A DNA stretch of 64,000 bases. It comes from Verrucomicrobiales bacterium. GTDB lineage: Bacteria > Verrucomicrobiota > Verrucomicrobiia > Limisphaerales > CANJXF01. Shown piece by piece: positions 37,660-47,920 of this stretch (positions are counted from its first letter, which is position 1; every line of letters begins with the position of its first letter). The position numbers were made by a program, and so were the translations under genes. The stretch covers positions 81,344 through 145,343 of the forward strand of contig CANJXF010000002.1 in NCBI GenBank assembly GCA_947478865.1, written 5' to 3'. The notes beneath the pieces were generated by a model that searched no databases, was not told where the DNA came from, and was given only the letters and a program-made list of their open reading frames with translations.

Positions 37660-38673
37660 TTAAGCCGTTTTGGCTTCTTCTTTCGGTGCTTCCAACAACG
37701 CCGGATCGATATTCATACCGAGCGAGAGGTTGAGTGAAGTGAGTTTATCTTTGATCTCGTTAAGGGACTTTTTACCAAAATTGCGATATTTGAGCATTTC
37801 AGCCTCCGTCTTCATCGCAAGCTGACCAACCGTGGTGATATTGGCATTGTTGAGGCAATTCGCCGCACGGACGCTCAATTCAATCTCGTTGACACTCATA
37901 TTGAGCAATTTGCGCATGCGCGACTTCTCATCATCCTGCTTGTCGGCAACCTCTTCAAATTCAACGGCGTTTTTATCGTAACCGACAAACACATCGAGGT
38001 GGTGCTGGAGAATTGCGGAAGCCTGTGTCAATGCGTCGTCTGGGGAAATCCGACCGTCAGTCCAAATCTCGATGATCAAACGATCATAATCGGTGCGTTG
38101 ACCAACACGAGCGCTTTCAACCAAGTATTTGACGCGGGTAACGGGAGAAAACAAAGAATCAATTGCGATGACGCCGATGGCTTGGTCCGCCTTCTTGTTT
38201 TCATCGCCCGGCAAGAATCCACGGCCCACTTTCACTTCCAATTCCATCTCGAACTTTTTCTTCTTGTCGAGCGTGCAAATATGCTGCTTGGGATTGACGA
38301 GTTCAACATTTTGGTTGAGTTCGATATCGCCGGCCGTCACATCCCCATCTTTGTTAACAGAAAGGATCAAGGTCTGCGGTTCGCGGCTGTGCGCCTTGAA
38401 CAAAACCTTCTTTAAATTAAGTACGATGTCTGTGACATCTTCCACGACGCCTTCCACTGTGGCGAATTCGTGCATCGCTCCATCAATTTTAATGGAAGTA
38501 ATCGACGCGCCTTCCAATGAGGAAAGCAGAACTCGGCGAAGGGAGTTTCCGATCGTGTGCCCGTAACCCGTTTCAAAGGGGTCGGCGATAAACTTTGCGT
38601 AGGTTTCTGTGGCGGTTGAATCCTCTTTGGTCAACCGTTTCGGCATTTCAAAACGTCCTAAACGAACTGGCAT
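37660..38673 (-). CDS. rpoA: RNA polymerase alpha subunit
   Basis: 337 residues. N-terminal dimerisation domain with YGHTIGNSLRRVLLSSL; C-terminal domain with ELSVRAANCLNNANITTVGQL, which binds UP elements and activators, then GKKSLNEIKDKL. Usual place between rpsD and rplQ. A gap of about 105 bases separates it from rpsD. Confidence 0.97.
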   Translation of the reverse strand: MPVRLGRFEMPKRLTKEDSTATETYAKFIADPFETGYGHTIGNSLRRVLLSSLEGASITSIKIDGAMHEFATVEGVVEDVTDIVLNLKKVLFKAHSREPQTLILSVNKDGDVTAGDIELNQNVELVNPKQHICTLDKKKKFEMELEVKVGRGFLPGDENKKADQAIGVIAIDSLFSPVTRVKYLVESARVGQRTDYDRLIIEIWTDGRISPDDALTQASAILQHHLDVFVGYDKNAVEFEEVADKQDDEKSRMRKLLNMSVNEIELSVRAANCLNNANITTVGQLAMKTEAEMLKYRNFGKKSLNEIKDKLTSLNLSLGMNIDPALLEAPKEEAKTA

Positions 38674-38778
38674 AATTTTCTTTCTAACAATTTTAATCTG
38701 ACTTCTCCGGCGATTACTCCCGCAACCGAAAAAGTCCGTGTAATTGTTTTTGTCCCGCAGAGCGGAACGGTTTGTTAA

Positions 38779-39387
38779 CTAGCGGGAATAAAATTCAACG
38801 ACAGTCTGTTCGTTGGCGATTGGCTGGATCTCTTCGCGAGTTGGAACTCTCATCACGGTTCCTTTGAAGGCGGTTTTATCGAGCGAAAGCCAATCAGGCA
38901 CGACGCGACTCGTGGAGATTTCCAGACTCTTGGTCGCCATCTGACGGGACACATTGGAGTCTTTAACTTCGATGACATCATTTACCTTTAACGCGAAGGA
39001 TGGAATGTTGACTTTGCGACCGTTCACTTTGACATGGCCATGCCCCACCAATTGACGGGCCGAGGCGCGAGTGTTGCCGAAGCCAAGGTGGAAAACAACG
39101 TTGTCCAAACGAGTCTCAAGAATCTGCAACATCTGCTCACCAGTAACACCACGGCGGCGAAGCGCTTTTTCATAAACACCTCGGAACTGCCGTTCCATGA
39201 GACCATAGTAATAACGAAATTTCTGTTTCTCGATCAAACCAAGGGCGTAATCCGTGTTTTTGCGGCGCGACTTCGGACCGTGAACACCGGGTCCGTAGTT
39301 ACGTCGTTCGAGATATTTCGACGGACCAAAAATAGGGACGCCGAAACGGCGGCTAATGCGTGTGCGAGGACCTGTATAACGAGCCAT
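38779..39387 (-). CDS. rpsD: 30S ribosomal protein S4
   Basis: 202 residues with the S4 RNA-binding domain (LETRLDNVVFHLGFGNTRASARQLVGHGHVKVNG in parts). The N-terminus lacks the Cys zinc motif, so it is the zinc-free form. S4 is an early 16S rRNA binder and in many bacteria a translational repressor of its own operon. Confidence 0.97.
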   Translation of the reverse strand: MARYTGPRTRISRRFGVPIFGPSKYLERRNYGPGVHGPKSRRKNTDYALGLIEKQKFRYYYGLMERQFRGVYEKALRRRGVTGEQMLQILETRLDNVVFHLGFGNTRASARQLVGHGHVKVNGRKVNIPSFALKVNDVIEVKDSNVSRQMATKSLEISTSRVVPDWLSLDKTAFKGTVMRVPTREEIQPIANEQTVVEFYSR

Positions 39388-39415
39388 AAATTAAATTTCG
39401 ATTAACAATTACAAA

Positions 39416-40012
39416 TTAGACGCGGCGTTTCTTGCGGGGGCGGCAACCATTGTGGGGAACTGGCGTGCAGTCCTTGATGGCGTTAATTTCCAACCCGATT
39501 GCCTGGAGCGCGCGGATAGCTGATTCACGACCCGAGCCAGGACCTTTGACGCGAACTTCAACTTCCCGCATGCCGTGAGACATGGCTTGGCGAGCAGCAT
39601 CTTGAGCGACCTGTTGCGCCGCGAAAGCGGTGCTCTTGCGTGAGCCCTTAAACCCAACGCGTCCTGCACTTGACCAGCCAAGGACATTTCCCTGCATGTC
39701 TGTGATAGCCACGTGAGTGTTGTTGAAGGTCGCAAGAATATTGGCAATTCCGATGCTAATGTTCTTAGCGCCTTTGACCTTGATGATCTTCTTTGCATTT
39801 GGATCATCCGCGAGCAATTCAGCCGCGGTCGGTGCCGCTGGAGCCGCAACGGGCTCAGCGACTACAGCCGGAGCTTTAGCTTCGCCTGCGGCGGTCTTCT
39901 TTGAAGGTTTTGCCTGTCCCTCGGCGGCGGGAGCTTTAGCAGCTTTTTCGGCGGCATCAGGTTTCGCTTCCTTTTTCGGAGCAGCTTTCTTCGGTTTTGT
40001 TTCTTCAGCCAT
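39416..40012 (-). CDS. rpsK: 30S ribosomal protein S11 with long N-terminal extension
   Basis: 198 residues instead of the usual 125-130. The conserved S11 body starts near residue 80 ([22 protein letters not shown], then [17 protein letters not shown] and the C-terminal [13 protein letters not shown]). The first 75 residues are low-complexity Ala/Lys/Pro/Glu. The start at 40012 is followed by in-frame low-complexity sequence without another good start before the body, so the extension is probably translated. Confidence 0.95.
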   Translation of the reverse strand: MAEETKPKKAAPKKEAKPDAAEKAAKAPAAEGQAKPSKKTAAGEAKAPAVVAEPVAAPAAPTAAELLADDPNAKKIIKVKGAKNISIGIANILATFNNTHVAITDMQGNVLGWSSAGRVGFKGSRKSTAFAAQQVAQDAARQAMSHGMREVEVRVKGPGSGRESAIRALQAIGLEINAIKDCTPVPHNGCRPRKKRRV

Positions 40013-40022
40013 AGTTCAAAAA

Positions 40023-40418
40023 TTAGTGAATACCAGTTTTGGCGTTCGGATTACGTTGCACCCCGACCGTCTTGCGCGGTCCTTTGCGAGTGCGGGAATT
40101 AGTCTTGGTGCGTTGGCCGCGAACCGGCAAACCACGCAAGTGACGAGTGCCACGATAGCACTTGATACCCTGCAACCGTTTCAAATTCATTCCCAGCTCC
40201 CGTCGCAAATCACCTTCGATGACATACTTACCATCTTGAATTGCATGAACGATTTTGGAAAGCTGTGATTCGTCCAAGTCTTTCGCGCGAATACTCGGAT
40301 CAATCTTGGCGTTCTCCAAGATGATTTTCGCGTTGGCGGGTCCAATGCCATAAATGTAGCGCAGCGCGATGTCGATGCGCTTGCCGCCAGGAATTTCTAC
40401 TCCGATAATGCGTGCCAT
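40023..40418 (-). CDS. rpsM: 30S ribosomal protein S13
   Basis: 131 residues: starts [26 protein letters not shown], contains the helix-two-turn-helix and ends with the basic [17 protein letters not shown] tail that contacts tRNA and h42. It sits between rpmJ and rpsK with gaps of only a few bases. Confidence 0.97.
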   Translation of the reverse strand: MARIIGVEIPGGKRIDIALRYIYGIGPANAKIILENAKIDPSIRAKDLDESQLSKIVHAIQDGKYVIEGDLRRELGMNLKRLQGIKCYRGTRHLRGLPVRGQRTKTNSRTRKGPRKTVGVQRNPNAKTGIH

Positions 40419-40424
40419 AAATTC

Positions 40425-40538
40425 TTAACCTTGTCGTTGTTTGTGGCGAGCATTCGAGCAAATTACTCGAATGATCCCTTTACGTTTTACCACTTTGCAG
40501 TTTTCGCAAAGCTTCTTCACTGATGCGCGAACTTTCAT
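40425..40538 (-). CDS. rpmJ: 50S ribosomal protein L36
   Basis: A 37-residue protein found by reading the gap between rpsM and inf[21 protein letters not shown] and onward, with the zinc ligands C-x2-C, a later C and H (CSNARH), the C+ form of L36. Too short to be noticed by length-based gene finding. Adjacent to infA with 1 base between. Confidence 0.96.
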   Translation of the reverse strand: MKVRASVKKLCENCKVVKRKGIIRVICSNARHKQRQG

Positions 40539-40539
40539 A

Positions 40540-40758
40540 TTATTTTTCTCTAAAAACGATCGATCCTTTCGACAAATCGTAAGGCGACATTTCCAAATTC
40601 ACTTTTTCACCGGCTGCAATTCGAACAAAATTCAATCTCATCTTGCCCGAGATATGGGCCAAAATCCGATGCCCATTCGGCAACGCAACCCGAAACAAAC
40701 TGTTCGGAAGCACTTCGACTACAGTCCCTTCAATCTTGATAGCACCTTCTCGCGACAC
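40540..40758 (-). CDS. infA: translation initiation factor IF-1
   Basis: 72 residues, single OB-fold: [32 protein letters not shown] and a typical [13 protein letters not shown] end. The start lies inside the 3' end of map (overlap of 40 bases in another frame), so infA is probably coupled to map translation. Confidence 0.97.
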   Translation of the reverse strand: MSREGAIKIEGTVVEVLPNSLFRVALPNGHRILAHISGKMRLNFVRIAAGEKVNLEMSPYDLSKGSIVFREK

Positions 40759-41495
40759 GTTAATATTTCCGGGTCTGACTCGGTGATCAACACCGTATGC
40801 TCAAAATGGGCCGACAATGAACCATCTTTGGTTACCACTGTCCAGCCGTCTTTTAAAATTTGCACTTCAGGGCGTCCCACATTCACCATCGGTTCGATGG
40901 CTAAGGTCATTCCTGGCCTCAGTTTTGGCGACGACTTACCTTCTACAAAATTGGGAACTTGTGGCTCCTCATGCATGGAACGGCCCACACCATGTCCAAC
41001 AAACTCTCGGACAACGCTGAAATTATTACTCTCAACGTAGTTCTGAATCGCTCTGGATATATCAACCACACGATTACCGGAAATCGCTTTCGCAATCCCT
41101 TCCTGCAAAGCGCGCTCCGTGACATCCATTAACCGTTGTGCTGCGACTCCGCATCCGCCTACTGCCACCGTTTTTGCGTTGTCACCGATAAAACCGTTAT
41201 AAACCACGCCGACATCCAAGCTGACGATGTCTCCGAATTCCAAGCGCCGATCACTCGCCAATCCATGGACCACCTGTTCATTTACCGAAATGCAAACGTA
41301 GCAAGGATACTTACGATAACCTAAAAAAGCGCTCTTGGCTCCGTAGCTTTTGATCCGTTGGGCAGCGTAATTATCAACTTCACGAGTTGTTACCCCCGGT
41401 TTTATAAACGCGGCGACTTCTTCCAAAACTGCGTTTGCCACGGCACAGGCTGGTCGCATTGCTTCCAAATCCCGCTCATTTTTCAGCACAATCAT
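40719..41495 (-). CDS. map: methionine aminopeptidase type I
   Basis: Removes the N-terminal Met. About 258 residues with the five metal ligands in their usual settings: [18 protein letters not shown] (two Asp), [12 protein letters not shown] (His), AIEPMVN (Glu) and, near the end, FEHTVLIT (Glu). ATG at 41495 is chosen; a GTG at 41516 directly after the secY stop is possible. adk, often between secY and map, is absent. Confidence 0.96.
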   Translation of the reverse strand: MIVLKNERDLEAMRPACAVANAVLEEVAAFIKPGVTTREVDNYAAQRIKSYGAKSAFLGYRKYPCYVCISVNEQVVHGLASDRRLEFGDIVSLDVGVVYNGFIGDNAKTVAVGGCGVAAQRLMDVTERALQEGIAKAISGNRVVDISRAIQNYVESNNFSVVREFVGHGVGRSMHEEPQVPNFVEGKSSPKLRPGMTLAIEPMVNVGRPEVQILKDGWTVVTKDGSLSAHFEHTVLITESDPEILTCREKVLSRLKGL

Positions 41496-41516
41496 CTTCT
41501 GAACGACACCATCCAC

Positions 41517-42896
41517 TTAGAACCGACCTTTGATCCTGCCCTTTTTCAAAAATCCATCGTAATGACGCATCAGCAAATGCGACTCCATTTGGCGCATCGT
41601 ATCGAGCATGACGCCAACCATGATCAACATACTGGTTCCGCCGAAAAACTGTGACACGATTGGGTTAATTCCCATAGCGTTACCCAACATAATCGGAATC
41701 ACCGCAATGACCGTCAGGAAAATCGCACCCGCTAACGTGATTCGACTCATGGTGCGGTGAAGAAAATCGCTGGTAGCCTGACCAGGGCGAACGCCCGGAA
41801 TATAGCCGCCGGACTTCTTCATATCGTCAGCAATCTGCAATTCATTGAACTGCGTCGCCACCCAGAAATAGGAGAAGAATAAAATCATCAAAGCGTAAAA
41901 AATGATGTAAAGAAATGAGCCCTGCTGTAAAAGGACTGAGAACTTTATTAGGAAAGGGACATTCATTTTCTGACCGAGAAATTGCAATATCTGAGCTGGG
42001 AACATTAAGATTGCCTGGGCAAAAATAACGGGCATTACCCCAGCATAGTTGACCCGCAATGGCATAAACGAACTCCCGCCAGAATATACTTTACGTCCAA
42101 CGGCACGCTGAGCGTATTGCACCGGAATCTTCCGTTGCGCTTGGGTAACTGCGATAACGCCAGCAATAACAGCGGCCAACAGAAGCACCAGTGCGATCGC
42201 ATGGAAAACGGTAAATTTTGATTCTACGCCCGCTGGGGGAACGAACATTTCCCAAAGTCCCTGCCCTGCTTTTGGAAGACGAGCCAAAATACCGATCGTA
42301 ATTACCAAAGAAATTCCGTTACCGATTCCTCGATCTGTAATCTGTTCACCGAGCCACATCAGGAGCATCGTGCCAGTAGTCAATATGAACATGGTCTGAA
42401 TCCGGTAGAACCAGAGATTATCGTAGATAACGAGGTTGCCCTTAAATCCTGGAAATACACGCTCCGCATTTTCCCAACCAAGAGCCATCACAAATCCCTG
42501 ACCCAAGCAGAGTAGAACCGTGAGATAACGACCATACTGGACGATTTTCGTCCGACCACCTTCTTCACGAGCGAGTTTGCTGAGCTGCGGAATGACCGCA
42601 GTGAGGAGCTGGATAATAATCGTGGCACTGATGTAAGGCATGATGCCCAAAGCGCCGACGGCGCAATTTTCAAAACCGCCACCCGTGAACAAACTGTACA
42701 TGCCCATTAACGAATTGCCGCTCGTTGCGCCAGCGGTTTCGAAATAGAACTTAAGAGCCGCGTTGTTTAATCCCGGGGTTGGAATCAAAGCCGCCAGACG
42801 GCAAATTCCCAAAACAATCAGCGTGAAAAATATACGCGATTTGAGTTCTGGAATCTTAAAACAATTCGCCAGAGTGTTGGTAATGGCAGTGAACAT
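41517..42896 (-). CDS. secY: preprotein translocase subunit SecY
   Basis: 459 residues, 10 transmembrane helices; start FTAITNTLANCFKIPELKSRI, the plug region, and GGSSFMPLRVNYAGVMPVIFA are typical. Forms the protein-conducting channel with SecE/SecG. Lies between rplO and map. Confidence 0.97.
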   Translation of the reverse strand: MFTAITNTLANCFKIPELKSRIFFTLIVLGICRLAALIPTPGLNNAALKFYFETAGATSGNSLMGMYSLFTGGGFENCAVGALGIMPYISATIIIQLLTAVIPQLSKLAREEGGRTKIVQYGRYLTVLLCLGQGFVMALGWENAERVFPGFKGNLVIYDNLWFYRIQTMFILTTGTMLLMWLGEQITDRGIGNGISLVITIGILARLPKAGQGLWEMFVPPAGVESKFTVFHAIALVLLLAAVIAGVIAVTQAQRKIPVQYAQRAVGRKVYSGGSSFMPLRVNYAGVMPVIFAQAILMFPAQILQFLGQKMNVPFLIKFSVLLQQGSFLYIIFYALMILFFSYFWVATQFNELQIADDMKKSGGYIPGVRPGQATSDFLHRTMSRITLAGAIFLTVIAVIPIMLGNAMGINPIVSQFFGGTSMLIMVGVMLDTMRQMESHLLMRHYDGFLKKGRIKGRF

Positions 42897-42907
42897 GCGA
42901 AAGCAGC

Positions 42908-43378
42908 CTATCCTTGTTTAACTTCAACCCTTTTGGCGATGAGTTCGCACGTGCCACCGAGGCTTTCGATTTTCGCTTTAGCAGAGGCACTGAATGCGTG
43001 GGCAGTGACTTTCAATTTCTTGGTAAGATCGCCCATTCCAAGAATTTTGATGCGCCTCACCGGTCCATTGGCCAAACCAACTTTACGCAAAGCCAACTCA
43101 TCCACCGTTGCTCCATCCTCAAATTGATTGAGAGAGGTGAGATTCACTGGAACATACTCAATTGTATGCCGCGCGTTGTTGAATCCGCGTTTTGGAATAC
43201 GGCGAATGAGCGGCATCTGACCGCCTTCGAATCCCGGACGAATTGAACTACCGGACCGTGCGGTCTGGCCTTTGCCACCGCGTCCGGCGGTTTTGCCACG
43301 ACCACTGGATTCACCTTGTCCCAATCGCTTGCGGCGATGCTTTGAACCGGGGCGGGGCTTTAGATCATGTAAACGCAT
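42908..43378 (-). CDS. rplO: 50S ribosomal protein L15
   Basis: 156 residues: MRLHDLKPRPGSKHRRKRLGQ and a Gly/Arg-rich N-terminal extension region (GRGKTAGRGGKGQTARSG), then the globular domain. Only 6 bases separate it from rpsE, so the rpmD (L30) gene that often lies here is missing. Confidence 0.97.
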   Translation of the reverse strand: MRLHDLKPRPGSKHRRKRLGQGESSGRGKTAGRGGKGQTARSGSSIRPGFEGGQMPLIRRIPKRGFNNARHTIEYVPVNLTSLNQFEDGATVDELALRKVGLANGPVRRIKILGMGDLTKKLKVTAHAFSASAKAKIESLGGTCELIAKRVEVKQG

Positions 43379-43384
43379 AAAAAA

Positions 43385-44056
43385 TTAAGCTGTTGCTACG
43401 ACAGGTTGAACTTCAACAAGTTTCGCATCCTTCTGTTTGATTTCGATTCCGCGGCTGCGATAGATATCTTCGCGCAAACGGAGTTGACGCAATGCACCCA
43501 AGGTCGCTTTCACCACGTTAGCGGCATTATCGGAACCGAGTGACTTGCTTAAAATATCTTTGATTCCCGCGGACTCAAGCACAGCACGAACCGTTTTGCC
43601 GGCGATGATTCCCGTTCCAGGGGACGCAGGGCGCAGGAGAATTTTCGCTCCGCAAAATGTGTAATAGATTTCGTGAGGAATAGTGGTGTCCTTCAACGAA
43701 ACCTTGACCATGGCCCCTTTGGCAACTTCCCCGCCTTTGCGAATCGCATCCGCAACTTCCCCACCCTTGCCCAAGCCAAGACCGACACGGCCCTTCTTAT
43801 CTCCGGTAACTACCAGTGCGCTAAAGCTGAAACGGCGTCCACCCTTCACGACTTTGGAAGAGCGATTAATAAAGACAACTTTCTCGACGAGCTCGTTGCC
43901 TTTGCCATCGGTGATCTGCGGCGCGTCAGAACGCCGACGGGGTCCGCGACTTTGTCCGCGCCCACTGCCACCAAAGCGACTGCCGCCACCGCCGCCAGGA
44001 CCACCAGCAGCGGGTGCACTACCTTCACCACCAAAACTTTTATTTACTTCAGCCAC
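43385..44056 (-). CDS. rpsE: 30S ribosomal protein S5 with Gly-rich N-terminus
   Basis: About 223 residues. A Gly/Arg-rich N-terminal stretch of about 45 residues precedes the S5 double-stranded RNA-binding domain ([32 protein letters not shown]) and the C-terminal domain. The GTG at 44056 is chosen because AGGAG lies about 8 bases upstream; a longer frame has no such site. Confidence 0.94.
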   Translation of the reverse strand: MAEVNKSFGGEGSAPAAGGPGGGGGSRFGGSGRGQSRGPRRRSDAPQITDGKGNELVEKVVFINRSSKVVKGGRRFSFSALVVTGDKKGRVGLGLGKGGEVADAIRKGGEVAKGAMVKVSLKDTTIPHEIYYTFCGAKILLRPASPGTGIIAGKTVRAVLESAGIKDILSKSLGSDNAANVVKATLGALRQLRLREDIYRSRGIEIKQKDAKLVEVQPVVATA

Positions 44057-44075
44057 AATTTTTTCTCCTGGTTGA

Positions 44076-44441
44076 TTAGAACTGCAGACCGGCTTCACGC
44101 GCCGCGTCTGCCAATGCTTTTACTTTTCCGTGATAACGAGCGCCGGAGCGATCGAACACGACGGCCTTGATGCCTTTTTCCTTCGCGGCTTCAGCAGCCA
44201 ATTTTCCAATGCGCGCAGCAGTAACAATATTCGCACCGATTTTCTCGGATTTGCCAACTGCCTTACTCCGTGTCGAAGTTGAAACAATTGTCTTGCTCGC
44301 AGTATCATCAACGAATTGCACGTAGATGTTTTGATTCGTAAAACGAACACTCATACGTGGACGTCCGGAAGTGCCGGTGACTTTCTTACGAATGCGCCAG
44401 TGGCGGAGTTGCGCTAATCTCTGTTTAACTTGAGTTCTCAT
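44076..44441 (-). CDS. rplR: 50S ribosomal protein L18
   Basis: 121 residues with [25 protein letters not shown] and the C-terminal [28 protein letters not shown]. 5S rRNA-binding protein. Confidence 0.97.
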   Translation of the reverse strand: MRTQVKQRLAQLRHWRIRKKVTGTSGRPRMSVRFTNQNIYVQFVDDTASKTIVSTSTRSKAVGKSEKIGANIVTAARIGKLAAEAAKEKGIKAVVFDRSGARYHGKVKALADAAREAGLQF

Positions 44442-44476
44442 TGTTTTGCGTCACGGATTGAGCCGTGGCTTAATTA

Positions 44477-45013
44477 TTATTGAACCGTCTTGCCTTCCTT
44501 ACGGATAATCTTCTCGTCGGAGTATTTCACACCTTTGCCTTTGTAAGGCTCAGGCGGATAGTAGGCGCGAATCTCGGAAGCGACCTGACCAACGACTTGT
44601 TTACTGGGTCCTTCAATCGTGACTTTCGTGTTTTCTTCCACAGTCACTTTGATTTGGGCTGGAATTGGATAATTGATTGGGTGGGAATAGCCAAGGCTCA
44701 GATTCACTACGTTCCCCTGAACCGCTGCTTTGAAACCGACACCGTTAATCTCTAGCTTCTTGGTAAAACCGACACTTACCCCTAAAACCATATTATTGAC
44801 CAAGGCGCGGCCTAAACCGTGCATTGCTTTGGCCTCGGCATCTTCGCCGTCGCGGCTGACCACTATTTTGTCGCCTTCAACCTTGAGGCTGGTGCGGCGC
44901 GGCAACTCCATATCGAGCTTGCCTTTTGGGCCTTGGACAGAAATTTTTTTGCCTTTTACGTCCACCTTTACTTGGGCTGGAACAACAATCGGGGATTTTC
45001 CAATTCGTGACAT
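44477..45013 (-). CDS. rplF: 50S ribosomal protein L6
   Basis: 178 residues: MSRIGKSPIVVPAQVKV start and the PPEPYKGKGVKYSDE C-terminal motif, the L6 signature. Confidence 0.97.
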   Translation of the reverse strand: MSRIGKSPIVVPAQVKVDVKGKKISVQGPKGKLDMELPRRTSLKVEGDKIVVSRDGEDAEAKAMHGLGRALVNNMVLGVSVGFTKKLEINGVGFKAAVQGNVVNLSLGYSHPINYPIPAQIKVTVEENTKVTIEGPSKQVVGQVASEIRAYYPPEPYKGKGVKYSDEKIIRKEGKTVQ

Positions 45014-45028
45014 AAACTTCCTTAAAAA

Positions 45029-45415
45029 TTACCAAATATAGCAGAGCAATTCTCCACCGATGTTTTTCTTGCGAGCATCATTGCCCGACATAACCCCTTC
45101 CGAGGTCGAAACGATCGCGACACCCAGACCGCCCCGAACGCGAGGAATCTCAGTCGAACCAGTGTATCGGCGCAAACCTGGGGTGCTCACGCGACGCAAA
45201 CCTTCAATGACAGATTTACGTCCGTCATATTTCAGCTTCATCTTAATCGTCTTCTTGACCTTGCCCTCAACGCCCACTTCGCTTACGTAGCCTTCTTTTT
45301 TCAGGATGTGAGCGATGCTCTCCTTGACTTTGGAGTGCGGCAATTCAACTGTCGGAAGCAACGCACGGTTTGCGTTGCGAATCCGGGTCAGCATATCGGA
45401 AATTGGATCAGTCAT
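45029..45415 (-). CDS. rpsH: 30S ribosomal protein S8
   Basis: 128 residues: MTDPISDMLTRIRNANRA start and the STSEGVMSGNDARKKNIGGE C-terminal motif. In many bacteria S8 also represses its operon by binding near rplE; I did not find that RNA site. Confidence 0.97.
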   Translation of the reverse strand: MTDPISDMLTRIRNANRALLPTVELPHSKVKESIAHILKKEGYVSEVGVEGKVKKTIKMKLKYDGRKSVIEGLRRVSTPGLRRYTGSTEIPRVRGGLGVAIVSTSEGVMSGNDARKKNIGGELLCYIW

Positions 45416-45443
45416 ATTCTCTACGTTCTTAAATCTTATCTTC

Positions 45444-45713
45444 TTACCAGCTAGCTTTTGTCACACCCGGAATCAACCCATTCAAGGCGGCCTCGCGGAA
45501 GGTCAACCGTGAGCAGCCGAATTTCCGGAGATAAGCGTGACGGCGACCGGACATCTTGCAACGGTTCACAACGCGAGTTGGGCTCGCATTACGTGGCAAC
45601 TTGGAAAGACCGGCGTAATCGCCTTTTGCTTTCAGTTCGGCACGAACGGCCGCGTATTTTTTAACTGTTGCGAGCTTTTTCTTATTGCGCTCGAGCCATG
45701 CTTGTTTAGCCAT
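45444..45713 (-). CDS. rpsN: 30S ribosomal protein S14 (zinc-free form)
   Basis: 89 residues. Ends [19 protein letters not shown] then [14 protein letters not shown]; the zinc-binding CxxC pairs of the short form are missing, so this is the long C-minus type. Confidence 0.97.
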   Translation of the reverse strand: MAKQAWLERNKKKLATVKKYAAVRAELKAKGDYAGLSKLPRNASPTRVVNRCKMSGRRHAYLRKFGCSRLTFREAALNGLIPGVTKASW

Positions 45714-45716
45714 AAA

Positions 45717-46262
45717 TTATTTCTTTTCAGCGAACGGCATTCCCATCAGTTTCAAAAACTCCAACGCCTCATCATCCGTAGGCGCGCTGGTCACGATGGT
45801 GATATCCATACCTTGGGTGCGCTTAATCTTATCCAATTCAATTTCTGGAAAAATTGTTTGATCCGCCACGCCGAGCGAATAATTACCACGTCCGTCAAAT
45901 GAACGAGTGGAAATTCCGCGAAAATCACGAATACGAGGAAGAGCTGTCGCAACCAAGCGATCGAAAAACTCATACATAACCTCGCGACGCAACGTCACCC
46001 GGCAACCAATCGGCTGGTTTTCACGCAACTTGAAATTCGCAATACTCTTGCGCGATTTGCTGATAACCGGTTTGCGACCTGTGATCATTGTCATGTCTTT
46101 GACAGCATCATCGATGGCACCCTTCTCCAACGATGCACTCACACCCATATTCACCACGATCTTTTCCATCTTTGGAACCTGGTGGATGTTGGTGTATTTC
46201 CGACTCTCTTTGAGAGCAGGAATCACTTCGGTCACGTATTTTTCGTAAAGTCTTGGTTTCAT
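45717..46262 (-). CDS. rplE: 50S ribosomal protein L5
   Basis: About 181 residues: [28 protein letters not shown], and the 5S rRNA-binding body to the end. The chosen start is ATG at 46262; the longer open frame upstream runs into rplX and is not coding. Confidence 0.96.
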   Translation of the reverse strand: MKPRLYEKYVTEVIPALKESRKYTNIHQVPKMEKIVVNMGVSASLEKGAIDDAVKDMTMITGRKPVISKSRKSIANFKLRENQPIGCRVTLRREVMYEFFDRLVATALPRIRDFRGISTRSFDGRGNYSLGVADQTIFPEIELDKIKRTQGMDITIVTSAPTDDEALEFLKLMGMPFAEKK

Positions 46263-46305
46263 TTTTAAGTCGCCCTCGGAGTTTGCCGAAAGCTTCAAAT
46301 TTTTA

Positions 46306-46578
46306 TTAGACGGTTGCCTTAGCCGCGCGCTTTTTCGAGGCATCAAAGGTTGCAACCGGAACCACATTCGAAATGTGAATCGATCCTTCGCGTTCAACAA
46401 TCGCGCCTTGCGGATTGTTCTGGCTGCGCTTGGTGTGCTTCTTCAGCATTTTGGCGCCTTCAACGATCACGCGTTCGCTTTTGCTTTTTACTTCGATGAT
46501 TTTGCCCCGTTTGCCCTTCTCAGAGCCGGCAATAACCACCACTTCATCACCCTTTTTTACATGAAAACGTTTTTGCAT
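46306..46578 (-). CDS. rplX: 50S ribosomal protein L24
   Basis: 90 residues with the KOW motif ([19 protein letters not shown]) and an [18 protein letters not shown] region. Confidence 0.97.
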   Translation of the reverse strand: MQKRFHVKKGDEVVVIAGSEKGKRGKIIEVKSKSERVIVEGAKMLKKHTKRSQNNPQGAIVEREGSIHISNVVPVATFDASKKRAAKATV

Positions 46579-46581
46579 AAC

Positions 46582-46947
46582 TCAAATCACTTCAGGCGCG
46601 AGCGAAATAATCTTCATGAACTTTTTGTCGCGCAATTCACGGGCAACCGGTCCAAAAATACGGGTTCCACGTGGATTATTGTCTTTGTCGATGATTACAA
46701 TCGCGTTGCTATCAAAGCGCAAATAGGAGCCGTCCTCGCGGCGAATCGCTTGGCGAGTCCGAACCACTACCGCATTAACAACTTCGCCCTTTTTCACGGT
46801 GCCATCCGGCGTAGCTTCTTTGATGTGAGCCTTGATGACATCACCAATAAATGCATAGCGCTGATTGCGCCCGATGACTCCGATAGCCGCCGCGCGTTTC
46901 GCGCCGGTATTATCGGCCACATCCATTATGGAACGAATTTGTAGCAT
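46582..46947 (-). CDS. rplN: 50S ribosomal protein L14
   Basis: 121 residues: [20 protein letters not shown] and the [19 protein letters not shown] end, a very well conserved protein. Confidence 0.97.
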   Translation of the reverse strand: MLQIRSIMDVADNTGAKRAAAIGVIGRNQRYAFIGDVIKAHIKEATPDGTVKKGEVVNAVVVRTRQAIRREDGSYLRFDSNAIVIIDKDNNPRGTRIFGPVARELRDKKFMKIISLAPEVI

Positions 46948-46956
46948 AAAATCTAA

Positions 46957-47259
46957 TTATCTAACTTTCGCGACTGCCTCACCCTTTTCGACGACCTGAG
47001 TCAAACGCCAACGCTTCAGTTTTGAAAGCGGGCGGGTTTCTTCAATCAAAACAACATCGCCGACTTTGGCTTCACTCTTCTCGTCGTGCGCGTAAAATTT
47101 AGAAAAGCTCGTAACGACTTTCTTATATTGAGGATGCGGATAGCGACGCTCCACTGTGACCACGATCGTCTTGGCCATCTTGTTGGAAATGACACGACCC
47201 AAACGTTCTTTGCGGTGACCGCGGGCTGCTGTATCCGGTGTAACTTGTGTTTCAGCCAT
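46957..47259 (-). CDS. rpsQ: 30S ribosomal protein S17
   Basis: 100 residues: [20 protein letters not shown], then [19 protein letters not shown] and [18 protein letters not shown]. Confidence 0.97.
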   Translation of the reverse strand: MAETQVTPDTAARGHRKERLGRVISNKMAKTIVVTVERRYPHPQYKKVVTSFSKFYAHDEKSEAKVGDVVLIEETRPLSKLKRWRLTQVVEKGEAVAKVR

Positions 47260-47262
47260 AAA

Positions 47263-47469
47263 TTATTTAGCCGCCTTGTTGCGGAGTTGAGAAATCTGGG
47301 TTTCAACCCGTGCGACATCTTTGCGCAAAATCCGCAGGCGGGATGGCTTCTCGAGCTGGCTGCTAGCCTGCTGCAAACGCAAATTAAACATTTCCTGGCG
47401 CAAATCGCGGCCCAAGGCAGTCAACTCACCCATCGACGCATCTTTGATTTTTGGATCTGACATTTTCAT
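47263..47469 (-). CDS. rpmC: 50S ribosomal protein L29
   Basis: About 68 residues; helical hairpin with LRQEMFNLRLQQASSQLEKPSRLRILRKDVARVET, the L29 pattern. ATG at 47469 is preferred (another ATG follows at 47463); a longer upstream open frame overlaps rplP. Confidence 0.94.
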   Translation of the reverse strand: MKMSDPKIKDASMGELTALGRDLRQEMFNLRLQQASSQLEKPSRLRILRKDVARVETQISQLRNKAAK

Positions 47470-47476
47470 ATTTGCT

Positions 47477-47896
47477 CTAGCCAATCTTATGACGGGAAAT
47501 AAACTTGGTGCGGATTGGCAATTTCGTTGCTGCCAAACGCATCGATTCACGAGCAACAACTTCAGTTACTCCATCCACTTCAAACAGCACATTCGCCGGC
47601 CGAATGACCGCGACCCAGGATTCCAACGGGCCTTTACCTTTACCCATTCGAGTTTCCAACGGCTTCTTCGTGTATGATTTCTGTGGAAAAATACGAATCC
47701 AAACTTTGCCACGGCGCTTCATGTAACGGGTCACCGCAACGCGGGCCGCTTCAATCTGCTTGGTGTCCAACCAGCAACGCTCGGTGGATTGCAAACCGTA
47801 CTCACCAAATGCAACAGTGTTTCCACTGGTAGCGAGACCGGTCCGACTGCCTCGGTGCATTTTGCGGTACTTAACTCTTGCGGGCATCATTGCCAT
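47477..47896 (-). CDS. rplP: 50S ribosomal protein L16
   Basis: 139 residues: [17 protein letters not shown] start after two extra Met codons, and [23 protein letters not shown]. The exact start among three nearby ATGs is uncertain. Confidence 0.96.
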   Translation of the reverse strand: MAMMPARVKYRKMHRGSRTGLATSGNTVAFGEYGLQSTERCWLDTKQIEAARVAVTRYMKRRGKVWIRIFPQKSYTKKPLETRMGKGKGPLESWVAVIRPANVLFEVDGVTEVVARESMRLAATKLPIRTKFISRHKIG

Positions 47897-47920
47897 AACA
47901 AAATCCTTTTAAAAAATTAT

